Source: Psychrobacter sp. PG1 (GTDB lineage: Bacteria; Pseudomonadota; Gammaproteobacteria; Pseudomonadales; Moraxellaceae). From it: DNA of 64,000 bases. The position numbers were made by a program, and so were the translations under genes. The notes beneath the pieces were generated by a model. It was not told where the DNA came from. It saw only the letters and a list, made by a program, of their open reading frames with translations, and made no database searches. Numbering within the stretch: the stretch's first letter is position 1; each line of letters starts with the position of its first letter. The stretch covers positions 1 to 64,000 of the forward strand of contig NZ_JABUZG010000061.1 of assembly GCF_014897815.1 (NCBI RefSeq), read 5' to 3'. This document shows, piece by piece, positions 54,963-64,000 of this stretch.

Positions 54963-56143
54963 TGGTTTCGTACTTGCAAGTGCTCAATTCTGGCTTGTCG
55001 TAATGCCGCACCAATCGCAGGGCCTGTTAGTGCTGAGTCAATATCCTGCATACTAATGGCATGAAAGCTATTCAATGCTATCATCATCTGACGGTGCTGT
55101 GTTGCCAATTGCAACACGTGACTGGTCACTAATAGCTGCGATAACTTATCAGGCTCTTTATGAGCGCCGCAAGTTTGTGTGAGGTCAATTTTTTCAGCCG
55201 CGCTTAAATGGTTTATTGTGCTTAGCTTTGTGGCTTGCTGAGTGAAGAGAGTCGAAAATTGAGTGTGTGCCTTTGGTACCTTAGCGGCGTTGCCTATATC
55301 ATTGATACCTTTTGTATTGGCTGCTTTATTCACGTTTTCATTTGTATGTTCTGAGGTAAATAAAAATGAATTAAGGCTACTCATTAATAGTGCCCAGCGC
55401 TGTGATAGATTCAATTGCATTTGCCCTGCGAAATATAGCGCAGTCTGTACCGTTTCACGTATCTGAGTATTAGCCCAAGCTTCATGTAGTGGGGCAAAAT
55501 ATTCTATGAGCGCACCAATCTCAAACAGTTGTTGCCAGTATACCTGCGGCGATAGCTGCATGGTTGCACGGCTAGATTCTTGCCAAATGCGCTCTGCACT
55601 TAAATGCGCAAGCTCTCCAGAGTCAACCAATTGGCGCATCAACGTCAAAGTTTCATCAGCAATGACAAAACCTAGATCATAATAACGGCTATAGAAGCGA
55701 GCGGTCCGAAGCACTCGTAGAGGGTCTTCGCTAAATGCACCTGATACATGACGCAAGGTTTTGCTTTCTATATCAGCCATGCCACCATAATAGTCAATGA
55801 CGTCACCGTTGATTGGCGTATCATCAGTTAAGCTGGTGACTTCTATCGCCATGGCATTAATCGTCAAGTCTCGACGTTGTAGATCCTCTTTTAAGCTGAC
55901 ATCAGGACTGGCATGTACGCTAAAGCCTTTATACCCCAAGCCTTCTTTGCGTTCAGTGCGTGCCAATGCGTATTCTTCATGGCTACTAGGATGCAAAAAT
56001 ACAGGGAAATCTGCACCCACTTGCTGGAACCCTGCATCAAGCATTTCTGCAACAGTTGCACCAACGACGACAAAATCTTTATCTTTAATAGGACGTGCTA
56101 ACAGTTGATCGCGTACCGCGCCGCCGACAAGGTAAATTTGCAT
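54956..56143 (-). CDS. cca: CCA tRNA nucleotidyltransferase
   Basis: A 395-residue class II CCA-adding enzyme. N-terminal nucleotidyltransferase: MQIYLVGGAVRDQLL, the metal-binding KDKDFVVVG, then RRDLTINAMAIE and EDPLRVLRTARFYSRY. It finishes or repairs tRNA 3' ends. In E. coli the C-terminal half carries an HD phosphohydrolase. Here the equivalent of the CHDLGK motif reads LMSSLNS and a low-complexity stretch rich in Asn, Lys and Thr (about 270-325) follows, so phosphatase activity is probably lost. It is upstream of the SDR remnant. Confidence 0.92.
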   Translation of the reverse strand: MQIYLVGGAVRDQLLARPIKDKDFVVVGATVAEMLDAGFQQVGADFPVFLHPSSHEEYALARTERKEGLGYKGFSVHASPDVSLKEDLQRRDLTINAMAIEVTSLTDDTPINGDVIDYYGGMADIESKTLRHVSGAFSEDPLRVLRTARFYSRYYDLGFVIADETLTLMRQLVDSGELAHLSAERIWQESSRATMQLSPQVYWQQLFEIGALIEYFAPLHEAWANTQIRETVQTALYFAGQMQLNLSQRWALLMSSLNSFLFTSEHTNENVNKAANTKGINDIGNAAKVPKAHTQFSTLFTQQATKLSTINHLSAAEKIDLTQTCGAHKEPDKLSQLLVTSHVLQLATQHRQMMIALNSFHAISMQDIDSALTGPAIGAALRQARIEHLQVRNQC

Positions 56144-56230
56144 GAATGCCTCTATCTTTTATTTTTATTGAGCAAGTGATGACTGATACTGAATAAGGCT
56201 ACGTTGCGTCTTAGCCAATGTATAACAAGC

Positions 56231-56273
56231 AAAAAAAACCAGACAACGCTGTTTAATAGCATTGACTGGTTTT
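56231..56273 (-). terminator. Terminator of maeB
   Basis: On the minus strand AAACCAGTCAATGCT pairs with AGCGTTGTCTGGTTT (one mismatch, one wobble), followed by eight T. A second stem, GGTCTCT/AGAGACC (56286-56292 with 56306-56312), lies between it and the gene. Confidence 0.82.
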
Positions 56274-56350
56274 AGTATAGCAGACGGTCTCTATAAATGA
56301 ATAACAGAGACCATCTCGATAACACATACTACTAGGTAGCGCAGGATATA

Positions 56351-58684
56351 TTACTGATTTTCGCTCGCCAAATCTTGAGCTTCAGTAACGGAAAGAGCAG
56401 TCATATTGACGATACCACGTGCAGTTGCTGATGGTGTGAGAATATGTACCGGTTTGCTAGTACCTAATAAAATAGGACCAATAGAGGCGCTACCAGTTGC
56501 TGTCTTGAGTAAGTTAAAGGCAATATTTGAGGCGTCAAGTGTTGGTAAGATGAGCAGATTTGCAGCACCTTTTAATGGACTTGATGGCATGTTGTTTAAA
56601 CGAATATGTTCATTCAACGCGGCGTCACCTTGCATCTCGCCGTCGAATTCAAAGTCTACATTCATATCTGTCAGCAGTTCATATACCTTGCGCATCTTGA
56701 CAGCACTGGTGCGATTTGAAGCGCCAAAGTTAGAATGAGAAACTAGTGCGACACGTGGTGTAATACCAAAGCGACGTAATTGATCAACTGCCAAGACAGT
56801 CATTTCAGCCAATTGTTCAGCCGTTGGATCTTCGTGGATATAAGTATCAGCGATGAAAATATTACGATCTTGCATGAGTACTGCATTCATAGCATAGAAG
56901 TCGTTCACACCTTCTTTTTTGCCAATAACGCTTTGTACATATTTTAAGTGCAACTGATAATGGCTAAACGTACCACATACCATGCCATCTGCAGCGCCAT
57001 TTTCGACCAATAGTGAGCCGATCAATGTGGTCTTACGACGAACATCACGGCGAGCAAGTTCAATACTTACACCAAGACGTTTGTTCTTCTCGTAGTAACC
57101 CTGCCAGTAGTCTTTATAACGAGGATCGTCATCGATATTGACGATAGAGATGTTCACACCATCTTTTAGACGTAACCCTAGTTTTTCGATATTGGCTTCG
57201 ATGACTGAAGGACGACCAATTAAAATAGGTTGGGCTAGCTTTTCATCAACGACCACTTGCACAGCAAGTAAGATATTATTGTCTTCACCTTCACAGTAAA
57301 CGATACGTTTTGGATCGGCTTTAGCGCGAGCAAAGATTGGTTTCATCACGAATGCAGAGTTATAGACAAACTCAGACAGACGCTGACGATAAGCTTGCAT
57401 ATCAGCGATAGGTAAGGTTGCAACGCCTGAGTCCATCGCAGCTTGAGCGACCGCAGACGCGATCTCGATGATTAGGTTTGGCTCTAAAGGTCCTGGAATC
57501 AGGTAATCACGACCGAAACTTTGCATTTTTTCAATGTTTCTAGCGCTGGTGGTTGGCGTTGCTTCAACGTGTGCCATCGCAGCGATAGCTCTTACACAAG
57601 CGACTTTCATCTCTTCGTTAACAGTCGTGGCACCAACATCTAATGCGCCGCGGAAGATGTAAGGGAAGCATAAAGCGTTGTTTACTTGGTTTGGATAGTC
57701 TGAGCGACCCGTTGCCATGATGACATCTGGACGTACGGCGTGCGCCAATTCTGGCATGATCTCAGGTGTTGGGTTGGCAAGGGCAAAGACGATAGGGTCT
57801 TTTGCCATACGGCGAACCATATCTTCAGATAACGTACCAGGCATCGATAGACCAAGGAACATATCGACATCATCCATCACTTCGTCGATAGTGGTCGCAG
57901 TCGTCTCACGCGCATAGCGCTGTTTGGTTTCGTCAAGATTTTCACGGATAGTCGTAATGATACCGCGTGAATCTGAAACGAAGATATTGTTTTTGTTTAC
58001 ACCAAGTGCGCAAATAATATCTAAACAAGAAATGGCGGCGGCACCAGCACCTGAGCAGACGATTTTAATCTCTTCGATTTTTTTGCCAGTAATCAATAGC
58101 GCGTTGAGCATCGCTGCTGCAACAATGATTGACGTACCATGTTGGTCATCGTGGAATACTGGAATGTTCATGCGCTTACGTAATTCACGCTCAATTTTGA
58201 AACATTCTGGTGCTTTGATGTCTTCTAGATTGATACCACCGAAAGTAGGCTCAAGAGAAGCAACTGCCTCGATGAATTTGTCTGGATCATTTTGTGCAAT
58301 TTCAATATCAAAAACGTCGATACCTGCGAATTTTTTGAATAAAACCCCTTTACCTTCCATCACAGGCTTCGATGCCAATGGCCCGATATTACCTAGACCC
58401 AGTACCGCAGTACCGTTGGTGATAACACCAACCAAGTTGCTACGGGCGGTATATTTAGCCGCTAACGTCGGATCTCTTTGAATCTCAAGACAAGGAACTG
58501 CCACACCTGGTGAATAGGCAAGTGCTAAGTCACGTTGGTTTGCCAACTGCTTAATAGGGGTGACAGAGATTTTGCCTGGACGTGGGAACTCATGATAATG
58601 TAAGGCAGCTTGTTCAAACTGCTCTTTTTCTGTACTAAGGTTATCCGTATTCAAAGTGGTATCGTCATTCATAATAATTGCCAT
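56351..58684 (-). CDS. maeB: NADP-dependent malic enzyme MaeB with phosphotransacetylase-like C-terminal domain
   Basis: A 777-residue two-part protein. The malic enzyme part covers about 1-440: [60 protein letters not shown] and the NADP site [16 protein letters not shown]. The PTA-like part covers about 445-770 ([40 protein letters not shown]). In E. coli the latter senses acetyl-CoA and acyl-CoAs rather than catalysing. It gives NADPH and pyruvate from malate. A second ATG four codons on (58672) is possible. A Fur-like sequence lies at 58918-58935. Confidence 0.95.
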   Translation of the reverse strand: MAIIMNDDTTLNTDNLSTEKEQFEQAALHYHEFPRPGKISVTPIKQLANQRDLALAYSPGVAVPCLEIQRDPTLAAKYTARSNLVGVITNGTAVLGLGNIGPLASKPVMEGKGVLFKKFAGIDVFDIEIAQNDPDKFIEAVASLEPTFGGINLEDIKAPECFKIERELRKRMNIPVFHDDQHGTSIIVAAAMLNALLITGKKIEEIKIVCSGAGAAAISCLDIICALGVNKNNIFVSDSRGIITTIRENLDETKQRYARETTATTIDEVMDDVDMFLGLSMPGTLSEDMVRRMAKDPIVFALANPTPEIMPELAHAVRPDVIMATGRSDYPNQVNNALCFPYIFRGALDVGATTVNEEMKVACVRAIAAMAHVEATPTTSARNIEKMQSFGRDYLIPGPLEPNLIIEIASAVAQAAMDSGVATLPIADMQAYRQRLSEFVYNSAFVMKPIFARAKADPKRIVYCEGEDNNILLAVQVVVDEKLAQPILIGRPSVIEANIEKLGLRLKDGVNISIVNIDDDPRYKDYWQGYYEKNKRLGVSIELARRDVRRKTTLIGSLLVENGAADGMVCGTFSHYQLHLKYVQSVIGKKEGVNDFYAMNAVLMQDRNIFIADTYIHEDPTAEQLAEMTVLAVDQLRRFGITPRVALVSHSNFGASNRTSAVKMRKVYELLTDMNVDFEFDGEMQGDAALNEHIRLNNMPSSPLKGAANLLILPTLDASNIAFNLLKTATGSASIGPILLGTSKPVHILTPSATARGIVNMTALSVTEAQDLASENQ

Positions 58685-59031
58685 GGTTAGAATAAATTGG
58701 AATAAAGTAAATGGAGATAAAAATAACGTTTTACCCTCAAAAAATCATGGAATAATAATCCTCTAAGGGCAACGTGACGCTAAACAGTTAATAATTTAAA
58801 GTGTCAGGATTAGCGATTAAGCATTGAGCCAAAAAAGTAATCTAGTGGAATAGTTATTCTAGCACTATTGCCAATTCACTGCCTAGTCAGCTGCCGTGAA
58901 CGGCGAGAATAATATAGTAAAATGATATTCATTATTTAGCCAATTAATAATGCCAAAAAATAGGGTTAAATATCAACCTTAATCTCATAATGTTTCAAAA
59001 TATTACAGAATAGCATTTTAATAACATATCA
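58685..59031. other. maeB upstream region with Fur-like site
   Basis: 347 bases without a gene. The only recognisable element is TAAAATGATATTCATTAT at 58918-58935, similar to a Fur box, about 235 bases before maeB. Confidence 0.4.
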
Positions 59032-60498
59032 TTAAGACGAGCAACTAATCGGCATTTGCGGCGCATGTGGGGTAGGCGGCATCGTATCGAGAAGGGTAGC
59101 GATTGCTTGTACCTGATAAGGATTAGCCAGTAAATCGAATACTCGACTCACTTCTTCGAACTGTCCTTGTTCTGCTGCCGTAATGGCACGCTGCGCCATA
59201 CTATTGCGCAGTACATAAACAGGATTGTTGGCTGTCATATCATCGATAACTTGCTCAAGTGGCAGCTGCTGTATTTGCGCCATATAACGAGTCGACCAAT
59301 CTTGCCAGACTTGCTGGGCATCATCGCTAAGCTCATTCGTCATGATTGACAATAGGTGCTCTTCATAATGGTGCTCATTCGGCGCGACCAAACCGAGTAG
59401 CGCACGGAAGCTATTGGTATAATCCAGCAAGTTGTCTTCTAACAAGGTTAACCATTCAAAAGCCAATGTTAGACTCTCTTTTGCATGCGGCAGCCCAAGC
59501 TTACGACAAAGCCCTTGCTGATAGTGCTGCATAAATGTGGCTTCATAAGGCGCTAGACAGTCTGCTAACGCCTCACGTGTTACGCCCTCTAAGCGCATAA
59601 AATGTGGCAGCCAAGCATTGAGGTTCCAGTGACCAATAGCAGGTTGATTCTGATAAGCGTAGCGACCAGTATGATCAGAGTGGTTGTTGATCCAAGCAGG
59701 GTTGAAGCGCTCCATAAAACCAAATGGACCAAAGTCTAAGGTGCTACCAGTGATAGAGAGGTTGTCAGTATTCATCACGCCATGCGCAAAGCCAATCAGT
59801 TGCCAGTCAGCGATCATTCGTGCGGTTCGCTCAACCACCGTGGTTAAAAATGTCAGTATGGGAGCGTCACTATCACGGCACTCTGGATAATAAGTGTCGA
59901 TCATATAATCGGTGAACTCAGCGAGCAAATCGGGCGCAAAGCTGGCAATCCACTCGATATGACCTAAGCGAATATGGCTGTCAGCCACGCGCATCAATGC
60001 CGCACCTGCTTCCATGCGCTCACGGCGCACCCTCGTGTCGGAGACAACAAATCCCAAAGCATTAGAGGAGGGAACACCTAATTGTGTAAGGGCATGACCA
60101 CATAAATACTCGCGAATAGTGCTGCGCAAGACAGCGCGACCATCACCCATCCGCGAATAAGGCGTCAGACCAACGCCCTTAAGGTGCAAGTCTTGCAATT
60201 GATTATTGTTATCGAGCACTTGTGCCATCAGCAAGCCGCGCCCATCACCCAATTGACCTGCCCATTGCCCAAATTGGTGACCCGCATAAACCATGGCCAA
60301 TGGCTTAAAATCCGCTGGCACGTATTGACCACTGAGTATCTCTACCCAATGTGTCATCAGATCTTCATCATCTGTCCAGCCTAACTGCTGCGCAACTTGC
60401 ATGTTGAAGTGTCCAGCACGTGGATTGTCCAGAGGCGTTGGCGGTTGCTCATGATAAAGGCGAGTGTCTAGATTGACATAGGTATTTTGATAGCGCAT
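59032..60498 (-). CDS. selO: Protein adenylyltransferase SelO (YdiU)
   Basis: A 488-residue pseudokinase-fold protein that transfers AMP to protein Ser/Thr/Tyr. The start ATG 60498 is preceded by AGCAGGAACGG; the longer frame to 60552 is not needed. Motifs: MVYAGHQFGQWAGQLGDGRG, LKGVGLTPYSRMGDGRAVLR and the catalytic-loop-like HGVMNTDNLSITG. DFGPFGFMERFNP carries the metal-binding DFG. The C-terminus ISCSS carries the conserved Cys that is selenocysteine in animal SelO. It is not in an operon. The role is tied to oxidative-stress modification of metabolic enzymes. Confidence 0.95.
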   Translation of the reverse strand: MRYQNTYVNLDTRLYHEQPPTPLDNPRAGHFNMQVAQQLGWTDDEDLMTHWVEILSGQYVPADFKPLAMVYAGHQFGQWAGQLGDGRGLLMAQVLDNNNQLQDLHLKGVGLTPYSRMGDGRAVLRSTIREYLCGHALTQLGVPSSNALGFVVSDTRVRRERMEAGAALMRVADSHIRLGHIEWIASFAPDLLAEFTDYMIDTYYPECRDSDAPILTFLTTVVERTARMIADWQLIGFAHGVMNTDNLSITGSTLDFGPFGFMERFNPAWINNHSDHTGRYAYQNQPAIGHWNLNAWLPHFMRLEGVTREALADCLAPYEATFMQHYQQGLCRKLGLPHAKESLTLAFEWLTLLEDNLLDYTNSFRALLGLVAPNEHHYEEHLLSIMTNELSDDAQQVWQDWSTRYMAQIQQLPLEQVIDDMTANNPVYVLRNSMAQRAITAAEQGQFEEVSRVFDLLANPYQVQAIATLLDTMPPTPHAPQMPISCSS

Positions 60499-60731
60499 AC
60501 AAGCCGTTCCTGCTTTTGAAGTATAAGTAAAGTGTAGGGGCGATAAAAGCACTATAGCATAGCCTTGATATTACATCGTTTCACTCTGTCCATCTCTTGT
60601 AATAGCGCAGCCAAAAACCATGAGTAATATTGAATGCATTTAGCCTATCAAACAAAGATATTGCTTCCACTTGTCCTTTTTATTTCTATAAATCAATGTT
60701 CGATACGATCTATAAAGGATGAGCAAAAAAA

Positions 60732-60758
60732 TCCCTCTATCTGTAGCAGATAGAGGGA
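60732..60758 (-). terminator. Terminator of the acyl desaturase
   Basis: TCCCTCTATCTG and CAGATAGAGGGA form a perfect 12-bp stem with a TAG loop. The minus-strand transcript continues into seven T. Confidence 0.93.
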
Positions 60759-60821
60759 AGGAGAAGCTTTACAATTATCGTTCATCACAAAGGTAATAAA
60801 ATACAGTTTAATAATCAGCGA

Positions 60822-62225
60822 TTATGCCGCTTTTTTACTGATTCCGATAGAGCGAAACGCGGTTTTTAAGTTGCTGTTATGCTCAAGGATTTTCTGTTCA
60901 ATTTTGGCATAGTCATGCTTTAGCTCATCTTCCACTTCATACAAGCGATCGGCATATTCTGTCTTTTTCAGCTCAATCGTTTTGGCTTTGAGTGCTTGCC
61001 ATTCTTCAACAGTCTGCATAAAGGCATCATATTCAAACTTAATACGGTCTTGGAAGCTCTTCATCGCATGAGGAAGATCAATGCCGCTTACTGCTGCTGT
61101 ATCGATTTGCTGCTGAGCCGCTTTAAATTGCATTTGTACTTCTGCATGCTTGATAGTGGTGTCATCAACGGTACGTAGCTCACTGGTTAAGCCCAGCTTT
61201 GATAGGCCAGCAATCAACCATTTAGTAGGATCATACTGCCACCATTTTACACCGTTACGATAATCGTATTGGAAGAAGTGATGGTAGTTATGATAACCCT
61301 CACCCCACGTAAAGATAGCTAAGAAGAAGTTATCGCGAGCAGTATTGGTATCCGTATAAGGACGCGTGCCAAACATATGACATAGCGAGTTAATAAAGAA
61401 GGTAAAGTGGTGCGTCAGTACCAGACGTAGTAAGCCTACGATGACCAAAGTACCCCAAACATCACCCAATAACCAACCGATCGCAGCGACTGCACCGATG
61501 TTCAATGCCGCAACCCAGAGACCGTAATATTTATGCTGAATCTGTAAGGTTCTATCTTTGGTTAGGTCAGGGATATTTTTATAGTCAAATTTACCGCTAG
61601 GATAATTGCGTAGCATCCAGCCCATATGACTAAAGAAAAAGCCACGCTTTGCTGAGTACGGGTCTTCTAAGCGGTCATCGACATGACGATGATGCGTACG
61701 GTGACCAGAAACCCAATCAAATGCTGAACCTTGTACGGCAAAGGTGGAACCTAGCAATAAAAAGTTTTTGACGATTGGATGCGCTTTATAAGCACGATGC
61801 GATAGCAGGCGATGATAACCAGCGGTAATACTAATGCCTGTCCATACCATAAAGGCACCAAATACGCCCCAAACTGGCGCGCTAACATCATGAGTAAACA
61901 AATACCATGGTGTAATGATCGCAGCAGCAATAGGTGTGGCTACCAAGATAGTCGCTGGAATCCAGTTGATCGGCGCTTTTGTAAACTCAAACTCGCGCAT
62001 ATCAATGCTGTCTTCTTTAGTAGAGACATCTTGCTCTCCCGCAGCATGGGCGTAGTTGCGTTTGGCAACAGGCTGCTCATTAAGTGAGCTTGCAGTTTTA
62101 CTCTCGTCAAAACGTGTCTTAAAACGTGTGGCTTGAGTGCTGGCGGCTTTGATAAGCGTATCACCAGATTTGATAGCGAAACGTAAGCCTTTAAGCGGTA
62201 AGCCAAGTGCTTTTTTTGCAATCAT
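60822..62225 (-). CDS. Acyl-CoA/acyl-lipid delta-9 type fatty acid desaturase
   Basis: A 467-residue membrane di-iron desaturase. The three histidine boxes are HRLLSHR, HRTHHRHVDD and HNYHH, in the order and spacing of stearoyl-CoA desaturase-like enzymes. Helices flank them (TILVATPIAAAIITPWYLFT and others). It would introduce a double bond into membrane fatty acids, useful in cold adaptation. An ~85-residue polar N-terminal extension precedes the core. A ~100-residue C-terminal segment (EEWQALKAKTIELKKTEYAD and onward) is likely coiled coil; both are longer than usual. Start supported by TAGGGATATTAT. Confidence 0.93.
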   Translation of the reverse strand: MIAKKALGLPLKGLRFAIKSGDTLIKAASTQATRFKTRFDESKTASSLNEQPVAKRNYAHAAGEQDVSTKEDSIDMREFEFTKAPINWIPATILVATPIAAAIITPWYLFTHDVSAPVWGVFGAFMVWTGISITAGYHRLLSHRAYKAHPIVKNFLLLGSTFAVQGSAFDWVSGHRTHHRHVDDRLEDPYSAKRGFFFSHMGWMLRNYPSGKFDYKNIPDLTKDRTLQIQHKYYGLWVAALNIGAVAAIGWLLGDVWGTLVIVGLLRLVLTHHFTFFINSLCHMFGTRPYTDTNTARDNFFLAIFTWGEGYHNYHHFFQYDYRNGVKWWQYDPTKWLIAGLSKLGLTSELRTVDDTTIKHAEVQMQFKAAQQQIDTAAVSGIDLPHAMKSFQDRIKFEYDAFMQTVEEWQALKAKTIELKKTEYADRLYEVEDELKHDYAKIEQKILEHNSNLKTAFRSIGISKKAA

Positions 62226-62449
62226 ATAATATCCCTAGCGGTATTAATTTAAGCCTATATGATACCTTAAAAAATCAATAAAGTGAACAGTTATACACTG
62301 TAAAAATATTGCTAAATAACAATAACTTGTATTGATTATGGAATGTATTAACGAAAATAATGGATGACTTATCAGGCATTGAGGAGAAGTGTAAGTAACA
62401 CCGTAGATATGTAGATGATTTTAAATAAATCAAATAAAGGCGATGCTTA

Positions 62450-63178
62450 TTAACCCAGCAGTAAATGACTTGGATAATCAGTGATGATAACGTCAGCTTG
62501 CCATGCGATCAGCTGTTTAATCGTGTCAATATCATTGACCGTCCACGCACTCACTGGCAAGCCATGACAGTGGCTATGTTTAATGACTGCTCGACTAATC
62601 AGCGGATAGTGGATACCTAGCTGAATACAGCCAAGTTGCAAGGCGGTATTCGGTGCAGTCATTAAGACTTCAGGTGTGCGAATGAGCAAGCCGCGAGAGA
62701 TATGCTTTAGTAATGGATGACGTTGTAAGCGAACATGTAGCTCTACATCGAAACTGGTCAGCACAATGGGTAGTTTGGCAAGTGGGCTATCGATGAGGTT
62801 GTGTGTCAATGCTTTTACCAATTTAGCATAATCAGTACGGTCATGCGTTTTAATCTCCAGTTCAATATCAGTAAAGCCCTTTAGCAACGGCACTACCTGC
62901 CCTAATGTCATAATCTGATGACCAAACTGCGAATGGCGTTGAATCTCAGTAAGATTCAACTGATCAACACGTGCTTGCTGACCACACATGCGTTGCAGCG
63001 TGTCATCATGAAACACGATTAAATGACCATCCGCACTCAGTTGTACATCAAACTCAACCCCTGCCAAACCCTGAGTGTTGAGACGTTGAGCGTACTCAAA
63101 GCCTGAAAAGGTATTTTCTAATGCTTCGCCGCGCGCACCGCGATGACCCAATAAAAGCGTGTTTTCAAAATTTATCAT
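62450..63178 (-). CDS. ugpQ: Glycerophosphodiester phosphodiesterase
   Basis: A 242-residue cytoplasmic TIM-barrel enzyme without signal peptide, UgpQ-like. Catalytic and metal motifs: LLGHRGARGEALENTFSGFE, GVEFDVQLSADGHLIVFHDD, and ELEIKTHDRTDY. It ends with the usual SAWTVNDIDTIKQLIAWQAD and DVIITDYPSHLL. It splits deacylated phospholipids to glycerol-3-phosphate and an alcohol. It is a single gene. Confidence 0.93.
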   Translation of the reverse strand: MINFENTLLLGHRGARGEALENTFSGFEYAQRLNTQGLAGVEFDVQLSADGHLIVFHDDTLQRMCGQQARVDQLNLTEIQRHSQFGHQIMTLGQVVPLLKGFTDIELEIKTHDRTDYAKLVKALTHNLIDSPLAKLPIVLTSFDVELHVRLQRHPLLKHISRGLLIRTPEVLMTAPNTALQLGCIQLGIHYPLISRAVIKHSHCHGLPVSAWTVNDIDTIKQLIAWQADVIITDYPSHLLLG

Positions 63179-63616
63179 AATTTATATGGTTGGTTAGTGA
63201 TACGCGCAATCATATAGTGCTAAAACAACAGCGTCTAATAAAATTTGCTCGATAGAGCAATATTACTATGTGGTTCCTTTTATCCAAAAACCTTATAGAT
63301 ATGAGCTGAGCGAAATCTTAGAATATGTTTACTGTCTGTCAAACATTCAACAGACCCTAGTTGATCGCGGTAGTCTAAAAGCGTATTTACAGCGAATTCA
63401 TAAGTATGTATTTGTTATGTTTTTGCAACTAAATACAGGTTTTACCTATAATGAGGGACGTTATTTGTATATCCATGGGCTACACTAATGAACATTTTAT
63501 TTAAACACCGTATAATAATCTGGTTTTCAAACCTAGGGCAGCTAGGGTTGCGGTTTGAACATCAATCACTGTCCATCAGTGGCGGTACGTATTAGTAAAT
63601 TGGGAGCAAAAGAAAT
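63179..63616. other. Intergenic region before the lipoprotein gene
   Basis: 438 bases with no convincing gene. A 72-codon frame (63270-63488) lacks a good ribosome site and family features. TTCAAACC and GGTTTGAA form a small inverted repeat near 63526-63562, 55 bases before the next gene, with no assigned role. Confidence 0.45.
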
Positions 63617-64000
63617 ATGAGCGTAGCAAATAAAAACGTGAGCAAGTGGTATAAAGTGGCTGGTATTGGCATGGTATGTGGTTTAGCGCTTGCTGGCTGT
63701 GATCGCTCAGAGAAGGAAGATACCACCGAGACGGCAGAGCTCACAGAGCAAGAGTCTGCATCTACTGAAAATACTGCAGCTACTGCGGTGAGCTGTGATG
63801 ACCCCATGGTACAAGATCGTCTCAAAACGGCTTTAAAAAACACGCTCAATCAACAAGCACAAACGCTGGCTGCCAACTACGCAAATGATGCAGAGATCAG
63901 TCTCGCTAGCGGCGCTATCACTAATAAAACCAACGGCATTGTGATTGATGTACAAAATGCTGCAGTCTTACAAGCAGCCAATGACAATGGTATGACGACT
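63617..64000 (+). CDS. Putative lipoprotein (3' end cut by window)
   Basis: 128 codons are visible from ATG 63617, with GGGAG ten bases before it. The N-terminus is a lipoprotein signal: basic start, then VAGIGMVCGLALAGC with lipobox Cys. A Glu/Thr-rich linker (EKEDTTETAELTEQESASTE) follows. After that comes a domain opening VSCDDPMVQDRLKTALKNTL, which I do not recognise beyond similar lipoproteins expected in Psychrobacter. It continues past the window. Confidence 0.8.
   Translation, partial: MSVANKNVSKWYKVAGIGMVCGLALAGCDRSEKEDTTETAELTEQESASTENTAATAVSCDDPMVQDRLKTALKNTLNQQAQTLAANYANDAEISLASGAITNKTNGIVIDVQNAAVLQAANDNGMTT

Noticed and set aside
63270-63488. 72-codon plus-strand frame between ugpQ and the lipoprotein gene
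   Set aside because: No ribosome site, no domain or signal recognisable, composition like the surrounding intergenic DNA.

Overview
The window looks like chromosomal DNA of a Moraxellaceae bacterium, most likely Psychrobacter. This is inferred from moderate G+C, Gram-negative envelope and iron-uptake genes, and protein styles I associate with that genus; no marker such as 16S rRNA is present.

Layout. 1-2306: the end of an integrated element (tyrosine recombinase running off the left edge, small excisionase-like gene, divergent XRE regulator) abutting a tRNA-Gly(GCC) gene, which is the probable attachment site. 2568-6757: a TPP-dependent 2-oxo acid decarboxylase, a GlpM-family membrane protein and the K+/H+ antiporter NhaP2. 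6798-15708: a divergent LysR regulator and a five-gene cluster (ureohydrolase, AruI-type 2-ketoarginine decarboxylase, Dld-type quinone-linked 2-hydroxyacid dehydrogenase, YjiH transporter-like protein, aldehyde dehydrogenase) that reads as a guanidino-acid catabolic pathway. 15894-18124: a TetR regulator with an AhpD-like and a FrnE-like gene. A 16-bp palindrome appears at tetR, three times before the AhpD gene, and again before a DoxX-family gene at 26453, which suggests one regulon. 18174-25788: a minus-strand operon with an Ynj-type ABC importer (ynjBCD), ynjF, a fatty acid hydroxylase-family gene and a TVP38/FAD-disulfide reductase fusion. 26049-29334: DoxX, DUF2058, universal stress and cupin genes.

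29528-48563 is a large iron-acquisition island. It holds two TonB receptors of siderophore type, a siderophore-interacting reductase, a PepSY membrane reductase-like protein and a cyclic-peptide-type ABC exporter. It also has a DUF2470-SIP fusion, a heme receptor with a duplicated-domain HmuY lipoprotein, and hmuSTUV. Fur-box-like sequences lie at 32660, 38743, 40275 and 44215-44254. No siderophore synthetase is present.

48897-52226 is a DevBCA/MacAB-like exporter. The remainder is mostly housekeeping: NAD-malic enzyme maeA, tRNA-Ile(CAU), a remnant of a short-chain dehydrogenase, cca, NADP-malic enzyme maeB, selO, an acyl desaturase, a glycerophosphodiester phosphodiesterase and the start of a lipoprotein gene cut by the right edge.

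The most interesting points are the Dld-type enzyme in the transaminase position of the 2-ketoarginine cluster, the five-site TetR regulon, the duplicated HmuY, the DUF2470-SIP fusion, and the 16-bp tandem repeats before the usp gene.
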